A stretch of DNA of 64,000 nt from JAFAMS01 sp049520515 (GTDB lineage: Bacteria; Vulcanimicrobiota; Vulcanimicrobiia; Vulcanimicrobiales; Vulcanimicrobiaceae). Below are positions 49,644 through 57,603 of the stretch, in pieces (position 1 is the stretch's first letter; every line of letters begins with the position of its first letter). The notes below the pieces were generated by a model. The model was not told the DNA's origin and made no database searches. It saw nothing but the letters and a program-made list of their open reading frames with translations. The stretch covers positions 1 through 64,000 of the forward strand of contig JBEKPS010000010.1 of assembly GCA_049520515.1 (NCBI GenBank). The letters are read 5' to 3'. The position numbers and the translations under genes were made by a program.

Positions 49644-49839
49644 TCTTAAATGGAAGACACCGCGCTCGAAGACGCGGAGCCGTCGCGCGGCAAACTGGAA
49701 GCTTTCCGACGTGACCGCAGTCGAATGCCCGCAATGTCACCAGCCCAAGCGGCCGCATTTCGCCTGCGAGAACTGCGGGACGTACAACGGTCGCGCAGTC
49801 GTCAAACCCAAAGACGAAGCCGCCGGTAAGCGCGGCTAA
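49636..49839 (+). CDS. rpmF: 50S ribosomal protein L32
   Basis: 67 aa. Conserved N-terminus KWKTPRSKTRSRRAANWKL and a zinc ribbon with CPQCHQPKRPHFACENCGTYNGR (Cys pairs CxxC and CxxC), so this is the zinc-binding (C+) form of bL32. The Lys-rich C-terminal tail is normal. Starts inside the DUF177 gene; fabH follows after 2 bp. PlsX, usually found between rpmF and fabH, is absent. Confidence 0.97.
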   Translation: MANLKWKTPRSKTRSRRAANWKLSDVTAVECPQCHQPKRPHFACENCGTYNGRAVVKPKDEAAGKRG

Positions 49840-49841
49840 GG

Positions 49842-50822
49842 TTGGGAGTACGGATCGCAGGCGTCGGACATTACGCTCCTGCCAAAGTCCTCACGAACGC
49901 AGATCTCGAGAAAATCCTCGACACATCGGACGAATGGATTACGACGCGCACCGGTATGAAGCGGCGTCATATCTCGGCTGCGGATGAGGCGACCAGCGAT
50001 CTCGCAATTAACGCAGCCAAAGATGCGCTTTCGCGCGCGTCCCTTAAAGCGAAAGATATTGATTGCTACGTCGTCGCGACGGTAACGCCCGATTTTGCGT
50101 TCCCGGCGACGGGCTGCATCGTTGCCTCAAAGCTCGGCGTCGCGGGTAAGCCCGCGTTTGATATCGAGATTGCGTGCAGCGGCTTTATTTATGGTCTCAC
50201 GGTTGTTTCGAGCTTGATCCGCGCAGGCGTCTATAAGCGCGTGATGCTGATCGGCGCAGAAACGCTGACGAAGCTCGTCAATTACGAAGACCGCTCCACC
50301 GCTATTCTCTTCGGTGACGGCGCCGGCGCCGTTATCCTCGAGGAGTCGGCGATCGATTCATTCTTAGCGGCTGATCTCGGCAGCGACGGCACCACACCTG
50401 AGACGCTCTATCAGCCGGCGGGCGGATCACGTCAGCCTATTACGCCTGCAGCGCTCGCCGCACACCAGGACAAGATTCACATGGCTGGGCGCGAGGTCTT
50501 CAAGTACGCCGTCAATCGCATGGTCGAGTCGTCGTTAAACGCGCTTTCACGCGCGAATCTGTCGGCTGCAGACATTTCGTTTCTGATCCCGCATCAAGCC
50601 AATCGCCGTATCATCGATGCAGCCGCTCAGCGGCTCTCGATGCCGCCGGAAAAAGTCATCGTAAACATTCAGGAGTACGGCAACACCAGCGCAGCGTCGA
50701 TTCCGATGGCGCTTTCTGAAGCCGAACGCGAAGGTAGATTCAAGAGCGACGATTTGATCGTTTTCACGGGATTCGGCGCTGGGCTTTCGTGGGGAGCCGT
50801 CGCCTGGCGCTGGGCGGCGTAG
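49842..50822 (+). CDS. fabH: beta-ketoacyl-ACP synthase III
   Basis: 326 aa thiolase-fold enzyme that starts fatty acid synthesis by condensing acetyl-CoA (or a branched primer) with malonyl-ACP. The catalytic triad is complete: Cys112 in IEIACSGFIYG, His251 in PHQANRRI and Asn281 in EYGNTSAAS. TTSDEW-like TSDEWITTRTGM near the N-terminus is typical. TTG start 2 bp after the rpmF stop. One-base overlap with fabD (TAGTG). Confidence 0.96.
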   Translation: MGVRIAGVGHYAPAKVLTNADLEKILDTSDEWITTRTGMKRRHISAADEATSDLAINAAKDALSRASLKAKDIDCYVVATVTPDFAFPATGCIVASKLGVAGKPAFDIEIACSGFIYGLTVVSSLIRAGVYKRVMLIGAETLTKLVNYEDRSTAILFGDGAGAVILEESAIDSFLAADLGSDGTTPETLYQPAGGSRQPITPAALAAHQDKIHMAGREVFKYAVNRMVESSLNALSRANLSAADISFLIPHQANRRIIDAAAQRLSMPPEKVIVNIQEYGNTSAASIPMALSEAEREGRFKSDDLIVFTGFGAGLSWGAVAWRWAA

Positions 50823-51784
50823 TGGACGCGCGCGGCCGCATCGGGGTTATCTTCCCCGGGCAAGGCTCGCAGGTTGTCGGTATGGGTGTCGATGTCGCGG
50901 CGAACTCGCCGGCGGCACGCGATCTTTTCGAGCGCTCAGCGAAGGTCGTCGGCTACGATCTCCTCGCGTTGTGCCGTGAGGGTCCGGAAGAACGTCTACG
51001 CGAGACGCGCTACAGTCAACCCGCGATCTTCGTAACGAATTGCGCACTTGCCGCCGCCGCAAATCTTTCGCCCGTTGTCTCGGCCGGACACAGCTTCGGC
51101 GAGTATTGCAGTCTCGTTCTTGCGGGCTCGCTTGAGTTCGAAGACGCGCTCGAGCTCGTCAATGCACGCGGCATCGCGATGCAGCGCGCAGCGGAAATGG
51201 CAGCCGGCGGGATGTCGGCGATCCTCGGTCTCGATGCGAAGAAGATCGAAGCTGCCGTTGCACAAGCGCAAGCTGAAGGCGCGGGACGGGTTTCGCTTGC
51301 GAACTTCAACGCGCCGGCGCAAATCGTCATTTCCGGAGATGTCGCGGCCGTACGCCGCGCTGGTGAACTTTGTTTGGAAGCCGGCGCCAAACGCGTCGTA
51401 GCGCTGAATGTTTCGGGTGCCTGGCATAGCGAGCTGATGCAACCTGCAGTCCCGTTGTTTTCTCCCGTCGTCGAGCGCGCGCGCATTTCGATGCCCGCCT
51501 TCCCGGTGATCTCGAACGTCGATGCGCAGGCATATCGCGACATCGCGCACATCAAAGAAAATTTGATCAAATCCGTGACGGCTGAAGTTTTGTGGCACGC
51601 AACAGCACTGAAGGTTCTCTGTATCGCCGGTGGGATCGATCTGGTCGTTGAGTTCGGTGCGAGCCCGGTGCTCGTCCCGATGCTCAAGCGGCTCGAAGGC
51701 GTCCCGGAAACGGCGAGCGTCGCCGACAACGCCGGCGTGGTTCGTCTGCAATCGCGCCTGGGCGCTTCGTTGCAGACGCGATGA
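50822..51784 (+). CDS. fabD: malonyl-CoA:ACP transacylase
   Basis: 320 aa; moves malonate from CoA to ACP. GVIFPGQGSQVVGMG opens the chain, the nucleophile is Ser91 in AGHSFGEYCSL, and FNAPAQIVISGD, VSGAWHSELM (catalytic His) and VEFGASPVLVPMLKR follow. GTG start sharing the last base of the fabH TAG. About 118 bp with strong hairpins separate it from fabG. Confidence 0.96.
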   Translation: MDARGRIGVIFPGQGSQVVGMGVDVAANSPAARDLFERSAKVVGYDLLALCREGPEERLRETRYSQPAIFVTNCALAAAANLSPVVSAGHSFGEYCSLVLAGSLEFEDALELVNARGIAMQRAAEMAAGGMSAILGLDAKKIEAAVAQAQAEGAGRVSLANFNAPAQIVISGDVAAVRRAGELCLEAGAKRVVALNVSGAWHSELMQPAVPLFSPVVERARISMPAFPVISNVDAQAYRDIAHIKENLIKSVTAEVLWHATALKVLCIAGGIDLVVEFGASPVLVPMLKRLEGVPETASVADNAGVVRLQSRLGASLQTR

Positions 51785-51852
51785 TGTTCTTAAGGGCCCC
51801 CTCGGGGTACGTTTGCGTTATCGCAATGATGATGGGCCCTAGCGTTTGGGGG

Positions 51853-51871
51853 CCCCATGCAAAGCATGGGG
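51853..51871 (+). promoter_or_regulatory. GC-rich hairpin pair in the fabD-fabG gap
   Basis: CCCCATGC-AAA-GCATGGGG forms a perfect 8-bp stem here, and immediately after it GGCGC (near 51871) can pair with GCGCC at 51893-51897, which is followed by TTTATA. The second stem takes in GGAGCGGAG, the likely ribosome binding site of fabG ten bases before its ATG. This could attenuate transcription or hide the fabG ribosome binding site. Confidence 0.4.
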
Positions 51872-51902
51872 GGCGCGCAGCCTGGAGCGGAGCGCCTTTA
51901 TA

Positions 51903-52652
51903 ATGGAATTTTCTGGGCGCAGCGCGCTCGTCACGGGAGCAAGTCGCGGAATCGGGCGCGCGATCGCCGTCGAGTTTGCGATGGCCGGCGCGGATCTGGC
52001 CCTGCTTGGGCGCGATGAAGCTGCGCTCGAGGAGACGCGCGCAGCGTGTGCTGAGGTGCATCCGACCGGCAAAGCCGAGGTCATCATCGCCGACGTGGCC
52101 GAGCCGCCCGCGATCGCAAGTGCGGTCGAGAAGACGCTCGAACACTTTGGCCGCTTGGACTTCGCGATCGCAAACGCCGGGCAGTCGATCGACGGGCTGA
52201 TCCTGCGCCTCCGGCACGGCGACGTCGAGCGCTTGATTGACGTGAACCTGAAGTCCGCGGTCTATCTGGCCGAGTCGGCTGCCAAGCCGATGCTGCGGCA
52301 GCGCGGCGGCTCTATCGTTTTTATCTCCAGCATCGTAGGGATCACCGGAAACGCGGGCCAGTCAATCTACGCGGCGACGAAAGCCGGCCTGCTTGGGCTC
52401 TCGAGGTCCTTGGCGAAGGAGTTGGGGTCGCGGGGGGTAAGAGTCAACGCCGTCGCTCCGGGCTACATCGAAACCGCGATGACGACCGCGATGCCGGAGA
52501 ACGCTAAGGCGCAGTATCTCAACACGATCCCGCTCGGCCGCCCAGGACGACCTCAGGACGTCAGCGGTGTCGTGCGTTTTCTGTGTTCCGATGCAGCAGC
52601 GTACATCACCGGTCAGACACTCGTGGTCGACGGCGGCCTCGTAACGTACTAG
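51903..52652 (+). CDS. fabG: 3-oxoacyl-ACP reductase
   Basis: 249 aa classical SDR reducing 3-oxoacyl-ACP with NADPH. Cofactor motif TGASRGIG (11-18), NAG at 91-93, and the catalytic Ser143, Tyr156 and Lys160 (ISSIVG, YAATK). The C-terminal YITGQTLVVDGGLVTY is the usual FabG end. ATG 51903 gives the standard length; the in-frame extension to 51846 runs through the hairpin region and is not coding. ACP follows after 13 bp. Confidence 0.95.
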   Translation: MEFSGRSALVTGASRGIGRAIAVEFAMAGADLALLGRDEAALEETRAACAEVHPTGKAEVIIADVAEPPAIASAVEKTLEHFGRLDFAIANAGQSIDGLILRLRHGDVERLIDVNLKSAVYLAESAAKPMLRQRGGSIVFISSIVGITGNAGQSIYAATKAGLLGLSRSLAKELGSRGVRVNAVAPGYIETAMTTAMPENAKAQYLNTIPLGRPGRPQDVSGVVRFLCSDAAAYITGQTLVVDGGLVTY

Positions 52653-52665
52653 AGGAAGGAGTTCC

Positions 52666-52926
52666 ATGTCAGCAACCACCGGCACGTTCGATAAAGTCAA
52701 GAAAATAATCGTTGAGCAGCTCGGCGTCGAGGAAGGCGAAGTAACCCCCGAAGCGTCGATCACCGACGATCTAGGCGCGGACTCGCTCGATCAAGTCGAG
52801 CTGGTTATGGCATTCGAAACCGAATTTAATATCGACATTCCCGACGAAGAAGCCGAGAAGATCAAAACGGTTGGCGATGCCGTTACGAAAATCGACGCGA
52901 TGAGCTCGGCGGGTTCGAGCAGCTAG
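52666..52926 (+). CDS. acpP: acyl carrier protein
   Basis: 86 aa acidic helical protein. The phosphopantetheine attachment is Ser40 in LGADSLDQVELVMAFE. It carries growing acyl chains through FabH, FabG and the other FAS II enzymes. Strong ribosome binding site GGAAGGAG. A Ser/Gly-rich tail (SSAGSSS) extends slightly beyond the usual 78 aa. fabF does not follow; ffh does. Confidence 0.97.
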   Translation: MSATTGTFDKVKKIIVEQLGVEEGEVTPEASITDDLGADSLDQVELVMAFETEFNIDIPDEEAEKIKTVGDAVTKIDAMSSAGSSS

Positions 52927-52933
52927 GAACTCC

Positions 52934-54259
52934 GTGCTCGAAGGGCTCTCGGAACGTCTTGGCGCCATATTTCAGCGCCTGCGTTCACGCGGTCGTCTAA
53001 CCGAATCCGATGTCGGCGAAGTCTTGCGAGAGGTGCGCATCGCGCTTCTCGAAGCCGATGTCAATCTTTCCGTAACTAAGGACTTTGTCGCGCGTATTCG
53101 TGAGCGCGCCGTCGGAAGCGAAGTCCTCACGTCATTGACGCCGGCGCAGTCCGTCGTCAAAATCGTTCACGAGGAGCTCGTCACGTTGCTTGGCGGAGCG
53201 AATGCTCGCCTGCAATTCGCCGACGCGCCACCGACCGTCATCATGCTCGTCGGCCTGCAAGGTTCGGGCAAGACGACGCAGGCCGGCAAGCTCGCACTAC
53301 GCCTGAAAGAAGGCGGCCGTCGCAGCTTGCTTGTGGCCGCCGACGTTTACCGGCCGGCTGCCATCACGCAGTTGCAAACTCTCGGCAAACAAATCGACAT
53401 GCCGGTTTACGACGAAGGCGCGGGCGATCCGGTTCGCATCGCCGAGCACGGTGTCGCCGAAGCACGACGGCTCGGCATTCCGACGGTGATTGTCGATACC
53501 GCGGGCCGATTGCAAATCGACGACGATCTCATGCGCGAGCTCGAACGGATGCGAGCGGCAATCGCACCGACCGAAATCTTGCTCGTCGCCGACGCGATGA
53601 CGGGCCAAGAAGCAACGAACGTCGCCAAGGGCTTCAACGATCGTCTCGGCATCACCGGCGTGATTCTCACGAAGCTCGATGGTGATACGCGCGGCGGCGC
53701 GGCGCTCTCGATTCATCATGTTACCGGCGCGCCGATCAAGTTCGTGGGCGTCGGCGAGAAGCTTGCCGCGCTCGAACCGTTCCATCCCGAACGCTTGGCG
53801 TCGCGGATTCTCGGAATGGGCGACGTCCTAACGCTGATCGAGAAAACGCAGGCCGTCTATTCAGAAGAGCAGGCGCGCGAACTCACGGCCAAGCTGCGCA
53901 ATCAGGATTTTACGCTCGATGATTTTCTCGCGCAGCTTCGTCAAGTACGAAAGATGGGCTCGATGGGCGAGCTGCTGAAGATGATCCCGGGCATGTCGCG
54001 TGCGCTCCCCAAAGACATGGAAATCGATGAGGGCGAGCTTTCAAAAATCGAAGCGATCATTTGCTCGATGACCAGCCGCGAACGCGGCAGTCCCTCGATC
54101 CTCAACGGATCACGCCGCAAACGCATCGCGCAAGGCAGCGGCACACAAGTTTCTGACGTCAACCGGCTCGTGAAGCAGTTCGACGCCTCTCGTCAGATGA
54201 TGAAACAATTTACCGGCGGCAAGCGCGGCCGGAAATTCCCTATGGAGAGTTATGGTTAA
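52934..54259 (+). CDS. ffh: signal recognition particle protein Ffh
   Basis: 441 aa. N domain (1-85), G domain with P-loop GLQGSGKTT (107-115), DVYRPAA, DTAGRLQID, TKLDGDTRGGAALS, and a Met-rich M domain ending GSGTQVSDVNRLVKQF and KQFTGG. It binds SRP RNA and signal sequences during co-translational targeting. GTG start 7 bp after acpP. The 3' end overlaps rpsP by 8 nt. The SRP RNA gene was not found in this window. Confidence 0.97.
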   Translation: MLEGLSERLGAIFQRLRSRGRLTESDVGEVLREVRIALLEADVNLSVTKDFVARIRERAVGSEVLTSLTPAQSVVKIVHEELVTLLGGANARLQFADAPPTVIMLVGLQGSGKTTQAGKLALRLKEGGRRSLLVAADVYRPAAITQLQTLGKQIDMPVYDEGAGDPVRIAEHGVAEARRLGIPTVIVDTAGRLQIDDDLMRELERMRAAIAPTEILLVADAMTGQEATNVAKGFNDRLGITGVILTKLDGDTRGGAALSIHHVTGAPIKFVGVGEKLAALEPFHPERLASRILGMGDVLTLIEKTQAVYSEEQARELTAKLRNQDFTLDDFLAQLRQVRKMGSMGELLKMIPGMSRALPKDMEIDEGELSKIEAIICSMTSRERGSPSILNGSRRKRIAQGSGTQVSDVNRLVKQFDASRQMMKQFTGGKRGRKFPMESYG

Positions 54260-54545
54260 GATCCGACTACGGCGCATGGGCGCCAAGAAACAGCCTACCT
54301 ATCGCTTTGTCGTTGCCGATTCCAAGAGTCCGCGCGACGGGCGCTTTATCGAGATTCTCGGACATTACAATCCGCGAACCGAACCCAAGACGCTCGTCGT
54401 CAACGAAACGCGGGCGCGCGAATGGCTTTCGAAGGGTGCACAACCTTCGGCGCCGGTTCGTCGATTGTTCGCGGAGAAAGGTCTGTGCGAACGCGGACCA
54501 ATTCCGACAACCAAACGCGCTCCGAAGAACGCGAAGGCCGAGTAA
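54252..54545 (+). CDS. rpsP: 30S ribosomal protein S16
   Basis: 97 aa. VKIRLRRMGAKKQPTYRFVVADSKSPRDGRFIEILGHYNP is the standard bS16 N-terminal block, followed by WLSKGAQPSAPVRRLF. Position between ffh and a KH protein plus rimM is the common bacterial order. Confidence 0.98.
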   Translation: MVKIRLRRMGAKKQPTYRFVVADSKSPRDGRFIEILGHYNPRTEPKTLVVNETRAREWLSKGAQPSAPVRRLFAEKGLCERGPIPTTKRAPKNAKAE

Positions 54546-54548
54546 ACG

Positions 54549-55082
54549 ATGAGCGCTTTCGACGACGAATTCGGGCTATTCGGCGAAGAGACGCCGCGCG
54601 AAGACGAAGAGCGCAAGCCGACTCTGGGCGCGCGCCGGATCGCGTCGAGCGAAACGATCATCGATGACGTGGAGCTGGAAGATGGCGGGCCACCGCGCCG
54701 GCGTCCAGGTCCAGACCGCGGCGGCGATCGAGGAGCCCCACGCGGACGACGCGAGCGCCGCCCGGCAGCCGATCCCGCAATGTCGAGCCGCCGTGCTGCA
54801 GAACTGCTGTATTTTCTCGTGCAAAAACTGGTCGCCAAACCTGATGCGGTCGCCGTACAAACCGTGCCGTCGGATCGCGGGCCAGTGCTCGAAGTCGAAG
54901 TCGATCAGGAAGACATTGGTAAAGTCGTTGGGCGCGCGGGGCGCGTTGCACAGGCTTTGCGTACGCTCGTCCGCGCCAGCGCGGAAGGCAAAGTCGGCGT
55001 CGAGATCATCGAAGTCGAAGACGTTGACGACGAGGACCCGGAAGCCGGCGATACTGTTGCGGCGGACGTGACTGACTCCTAA
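54549..55082 (+). CDS. khpA: KH-domain RNA-binding protein (KhpA-like) with long N-terminal extension
   Basis: 177 aa. Residues about 80-160 are the KhpA/YlqC KH domain: LLYFLVQKLVAKPDAVAV, EVEVDQEDIGKVVGRAGRVAQALRTLVRA with the GxxG-type loop VGRAGR. The classic gene order rpsP-khpA-rimM supports the name. Normal KhpA is about 75-80 aa. Here about 78 acidic then Arg/Gly/Pro-rich residues (GGPPRRRPGPDRGGDRG) precede it and an acidic tail follows, so a disordered RNA-binding region has been added. It overlaps the probable rimM start by 11 nt. Confidence 0.88.
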   Translation: MSAFDDEFGLFGEETPREDEERKPTLGARRIASSETIIDDVELEDGGPPRRRPGPDRGGDRGAPRGRRERRPAADPAMSSRRAAELLYFLVQKLVAKPDAVAVQTVPSDRGPVLEVEVDQEDIGKVVGRAGRVAQALRTLVRASAEGKVGVEIIEVEDVDDEDPEAGDTVAADVTDS

Positions 55083-55593
55083 GAAGACGGATCACGTCGG
55101 ACTCGGACGCATCGTCGGAATTTTTGGCGTCCGCGGCGAGCTGAAACTTTTGCCGTCGAGTATTGGGGAAGATGCCGTGCAAAGCGGCACGCCGATTACG
55201 CTGCGCTTCGATGACGGTCGCGATGAGCGCGAAACCGAAGTCACGCAAGCGCGCAAGCACAAGCGGCTGATGATCGTTCAGTTTGCGCGTATTACAACGG
55301 CGACTGAGGCAGAAGCGCTCGTTGGTGCCGAACTTTGGACCTTACGCGATAACGCCGCGCTCGCGGAAAACGAGTATCTCGACGAAGACTTGATCGGGTG
55401 CGCGCTTTGCGAAGGCGAACGCACGATCGGAATCGTGCGCGCGGTGCGGCATTATCCAGCGCAGGACGTGCTCGAACTGGACGGCGGAGCGATGGTCCCA
55501 CTCGTGCGCGCCTTTATCCGCGAGATCGATGTGCGCGGGCGTATCATCCGGGTCGAGCTGCCGCCAGGACTGGTGGACGGCGAAGCGCTCTAG
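55072..55593 (+). CDS. rimM: ribosome maturation factor RimM
   Basis: 173 aa, binding S19 and aiding 30S head assembly. The N-terminal domain starts with the hallmark LGRIVGIFGVRGELKL, and the PRC-barrel has DLIGCALCEG, LELDGGAMVPLVRAFI and REIDVRGRIIRV. The first ATG/GTG/TTG in frame (TTG 55150) would delete the whole hallmark. Upstream, an in-frame TGA at 55069-55071 is directly followed by CTG at 55072, the only plausible initiator. I therefore set a CTG start overlapping the end of the KH-protein gene. trmD does not follow. Confidence 0.85.
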   Translation: MTPKKTDHVGLGRIVGIFGVRGELKLLPSSIGEDAVQSGTPITLRFDDGRDERETEVTQARKHKRLMIVQFARITTATEAEALVGAELWTLRDNAALAENEYLDEDLIGCALCEGERTIGIVRAVRHYPAQDVLELDGGAMVPLVRAFIREIDVRGRIIRVELPPGLVDGEAL

Positions 55594-56267
55594 TGGCGGC
55601 CGGGCTGCGGCCCGAATTCCATATCCTGGATCGTAATGCCGGTGGCCGTTGGTGACGGCGTCGGCGTCGGACCTGATGCGGTCTCGTCCGGCGGTACTGT
55701 CGGCGCGGGCGTCGCTTTCGCTCTCTTCTTGAAAAGGCCACCGAGCTTGTCGAGGCTTGCGCCGGGCGACTCTTTGGGTTCCGCAGTTGCGGACGGTTGC
55801 GGGTTTTCTTGCAATGATGCAAGCGCACGCTCGGCGTGGTCGTGAATCATTTGTCCCAGCAAAGAGCCCTGTCCGTTGGCGTCGGAATACGTCAAGAATT
55901 GCACCGAGTTGCTCGCGACGACCGTTCCGCTCGACGTACTAACGATTTGCTCGACAACGCTGACTTCGGCCCCGAGCGGCGTGATGAACCCGGTGACGTA
56001 ATAGTCGCAGCCGAGCTTGCGCGCCGAGGTAAGATAATCTATTCGTTCCGTTCCGGGGACGGGCGGCACGACTTTGATGCCGTTGTCGGACAGCTGTTGA
56101 GCGAACATCACCGCCAGGCGTTCGCCTGAGTCTTTCTGCGCATCGCCGTTCACGGTTAACGGATACACGACGACGAGCGGCGGTGGGAGAAGCGACGGCG
56201 AGATTGCACCAAGCCAGCAGATGCTCGCTGACAGCAGGGCAAGCGCCATGAAAATACGCGGACGCAC
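55590..56267 (-). CDS. exported protein of unknown function, Pro/Thr-rich C-terminus
   Basis: 225 aa with a signal segment (IFMALALLSASICWLGAIS). The mature domain (about 30-150) has LVVVYPLTVNGDAQKDSGERLAVMFAQQLSDNGIKVV and LTSARKLGCDYYVTGFITPLG, a pattern like the TolB-N or CsgG-type fold in which a periplasmic protein reports on Ser/Thr-rich strands. I cannot name the family with confidence. The C-terminal 70 residues are low-complexity Pro/Thr/Ala. GTG start; its end overlaps rimM by 4 nt (convergent). Confidence 0.6.
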   Translation of the reverse strand: MRPRIFMALALLSASICWLGAISPSLLPPPLVVVYPLTVNGDAQKDSGERLAVMFAQQLSDNGIKVVPPVPGTERIDYLTSARKLGCDYYVTGFITPLGAEVSVVEQIVSTSSGTVVASNSVQFLTYSDANGQGSLLGQMIHDHAERALASLQENPQPSATAEPKESPGASLDKLGGLFKKRAKATPAPTVPPDETASGPTPTPSPTATGITIQDMEFGPQPGRH

Positions 56268-56269
56268 TA

Positions 56270-57091
56270 TTATGTATTCGTCCCGGACTGGGGCAGAGCC
56301 CCCTCTTCGAGCCTTACCGCGCTAATTTCAGCGCCGTATAAGAAGATGATTCCCATCAGATAAAACCACAGCAGCAAAGCGAGGACGGTCGAGAGCGCGC
56401 CGTAGACATGAAAGAGGTTCGCGTGCGCGGTGAAGACGGTGAATGCAATCTGCGCGATCTCGTATGCAATCGCCGTAAAGACGCCTCCGGAAATGCCGAA
56501 GGTCCATGGGAGCTTGCGATTCGGCAAGAATCGATATAGCGTCGTGGCGACGACGAAGATCAACAAGATCGAGACACCGAAGGCAGTGATCTGTGCGAGT
56601 GCCGGTGATGAAAAGCCCCCGGCGCGCGCGAGGTATGTCACAGCAGGCGGGACGACCGTCGAGAGCAGTAAGAGCAGTCCCATCGCCGGAAGCATGACGA
56701 TCGACAATGCAATGTCGTGAATCAGCGGACGGCCTGCCGGTACACCGAGGGCGCGGTTGAGCGCGAACGCCAAACCTTGAAAGAGATTCTTGCCCGACCA
56801 AACGAGCGCGACGATAGCGATCGCGCCCGAGATGCCGCGCGTCGCGATCGCATTTTTGAGATTGTCGGCGAGAATGTCGTGCAACGTCGGCGCGACGTCA
56901 TCGATCGTCGAGATCACGAGATCCTGACCGTCTTGCGATCCGAAGATGAAACCGAAAACAGCGATCGCGAGCAAGCCGAGCGGAATCATCGCGAAGACAG
57001 CATTGTACGCCAGTGCTTGGGCGAGAAACGCGCATCCATCGCGGGAAAAACGGACGCCGGCTGCACGCAGGATGCCGATCAATCGCTGCAC
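56270..57091 (-). CDS. YihY/BrkB family inner-membrane protein
   Basis: 273 aa with about six membrane segments. Family blocks: DGCAFLAQALAYNAVFAMIPLGLLAIAVFGF, VWSGKNLFQGLAFALNRALGVP, LYRFLPNRKLPW and the last two TMs GALSTVLALLLWFYLMGIIFLYGAEI. Once thought to be ribonuclease BN, the family is now described as membrane proteins of unknown function, perhaps transporters or envelope factors. GTG start; its stop is 2 bp from the start of the exported-protein gene downstream. Confidence 0.92.
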   Translation of the reverse strand: MQRLIGILRAAGVRFSRDGCAFLAQALAYNAVFAMIPLGLLAIAVFGFIFGSQDGQDLVISTIDDVAPTLHDILADNLKNAIATRGISGAIAIVALVWSGKNLFQGLAFALNRALGVPAGRPLIHDIALSIVMLPAMGLLLLLSTVVPPAVTYLARAGGFSSPALAQITAFGVSILLIFVVATTLYRFLPNRKLPWTFGISGGVFTAIAYEIAQIAFTVFTAHANLFHVYGALSTVLALLLWFYLMGIIFLYGAEISAVRLEEGALPQSGTNT

Positions 57092-57111
57092 CGCGTGGTA
57101 TTCGTCCCGAG

Positions 57112-57603
57112 ATGATGATCGCCCTCATTGTTGTGACTATCGTCCTCGGCGGCATTGCGTTGCCGTCGTCACAGCCTGCGTGGGTAAGTCCTGATGGATT
57201 CGTCTACGCTCCGATCGATCCGATCGTGCGCTCGATCGCGCAAAGCGTGCAGGTCGATCCGCGGGACCTTGCGGTCACGATCGAAGGTAACGGCAAACGC
57301 GCCGTGCTTGCGTCGCCGGTAGATGTTGTTGCGCAAGCGGACGGCACGATCTATGTTCGTCTGGGAACGGCCGTGCGCGATCTCGGGGGAAGCGCCAGCT
57401 TCGATAGTGTACGGAAGGTCGTGACAATCGAAATGCCGGGTCCCTCGCCGGTCATATCCCCCACGCCGTTCAATCCGGCGAATCCAACTGTTGCACCGAC
57501 GATGGTTTTTACGCCGCAACCAACGACGACGCCACGATCGACGCCATCGGGTGTGCCGCAGCCGCGGCGTACGCCGGTCCTCGTCGCTCCGTCATTTCCG
57601 TGA
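57112..57603 (+). CDS. exported protein, stalk-domain-like with Pro/Thr-rich tail
   Basis: About 163 aa from ATG 57112. N-terminal signal or anchor segment (MIALIVVTIVLGGIALPS), then a beta-rich domain with SVQVDPRDLAVTIEGNGKRAV, IYVRLGTAVRDLGGSASFD and VRKVVTIEM, which resembles the copper-amine-oxidase-N stalk domain (PF07833). The tail is Pro/Thr/Ser-rich. Probably surface or periplasmic; role unknown. GTGA overlap with the next gene suggests one transcript. Confidence 0.62.
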   Translation: MMIALIVVTIVLGGIALPSSQPAWVSPDGFVYAPIDPIVRSIAQSVQVDPRDLAVTIEGNGKRAVLASPVDVVAQADGTIYVRLGTAVRDLGGSASFDSVRKVVTIEMPGPSPVISPTPFNPANPTVAPTMVFTPQPTTTPRSTPSGVPQPRRTPVLVAPSFP

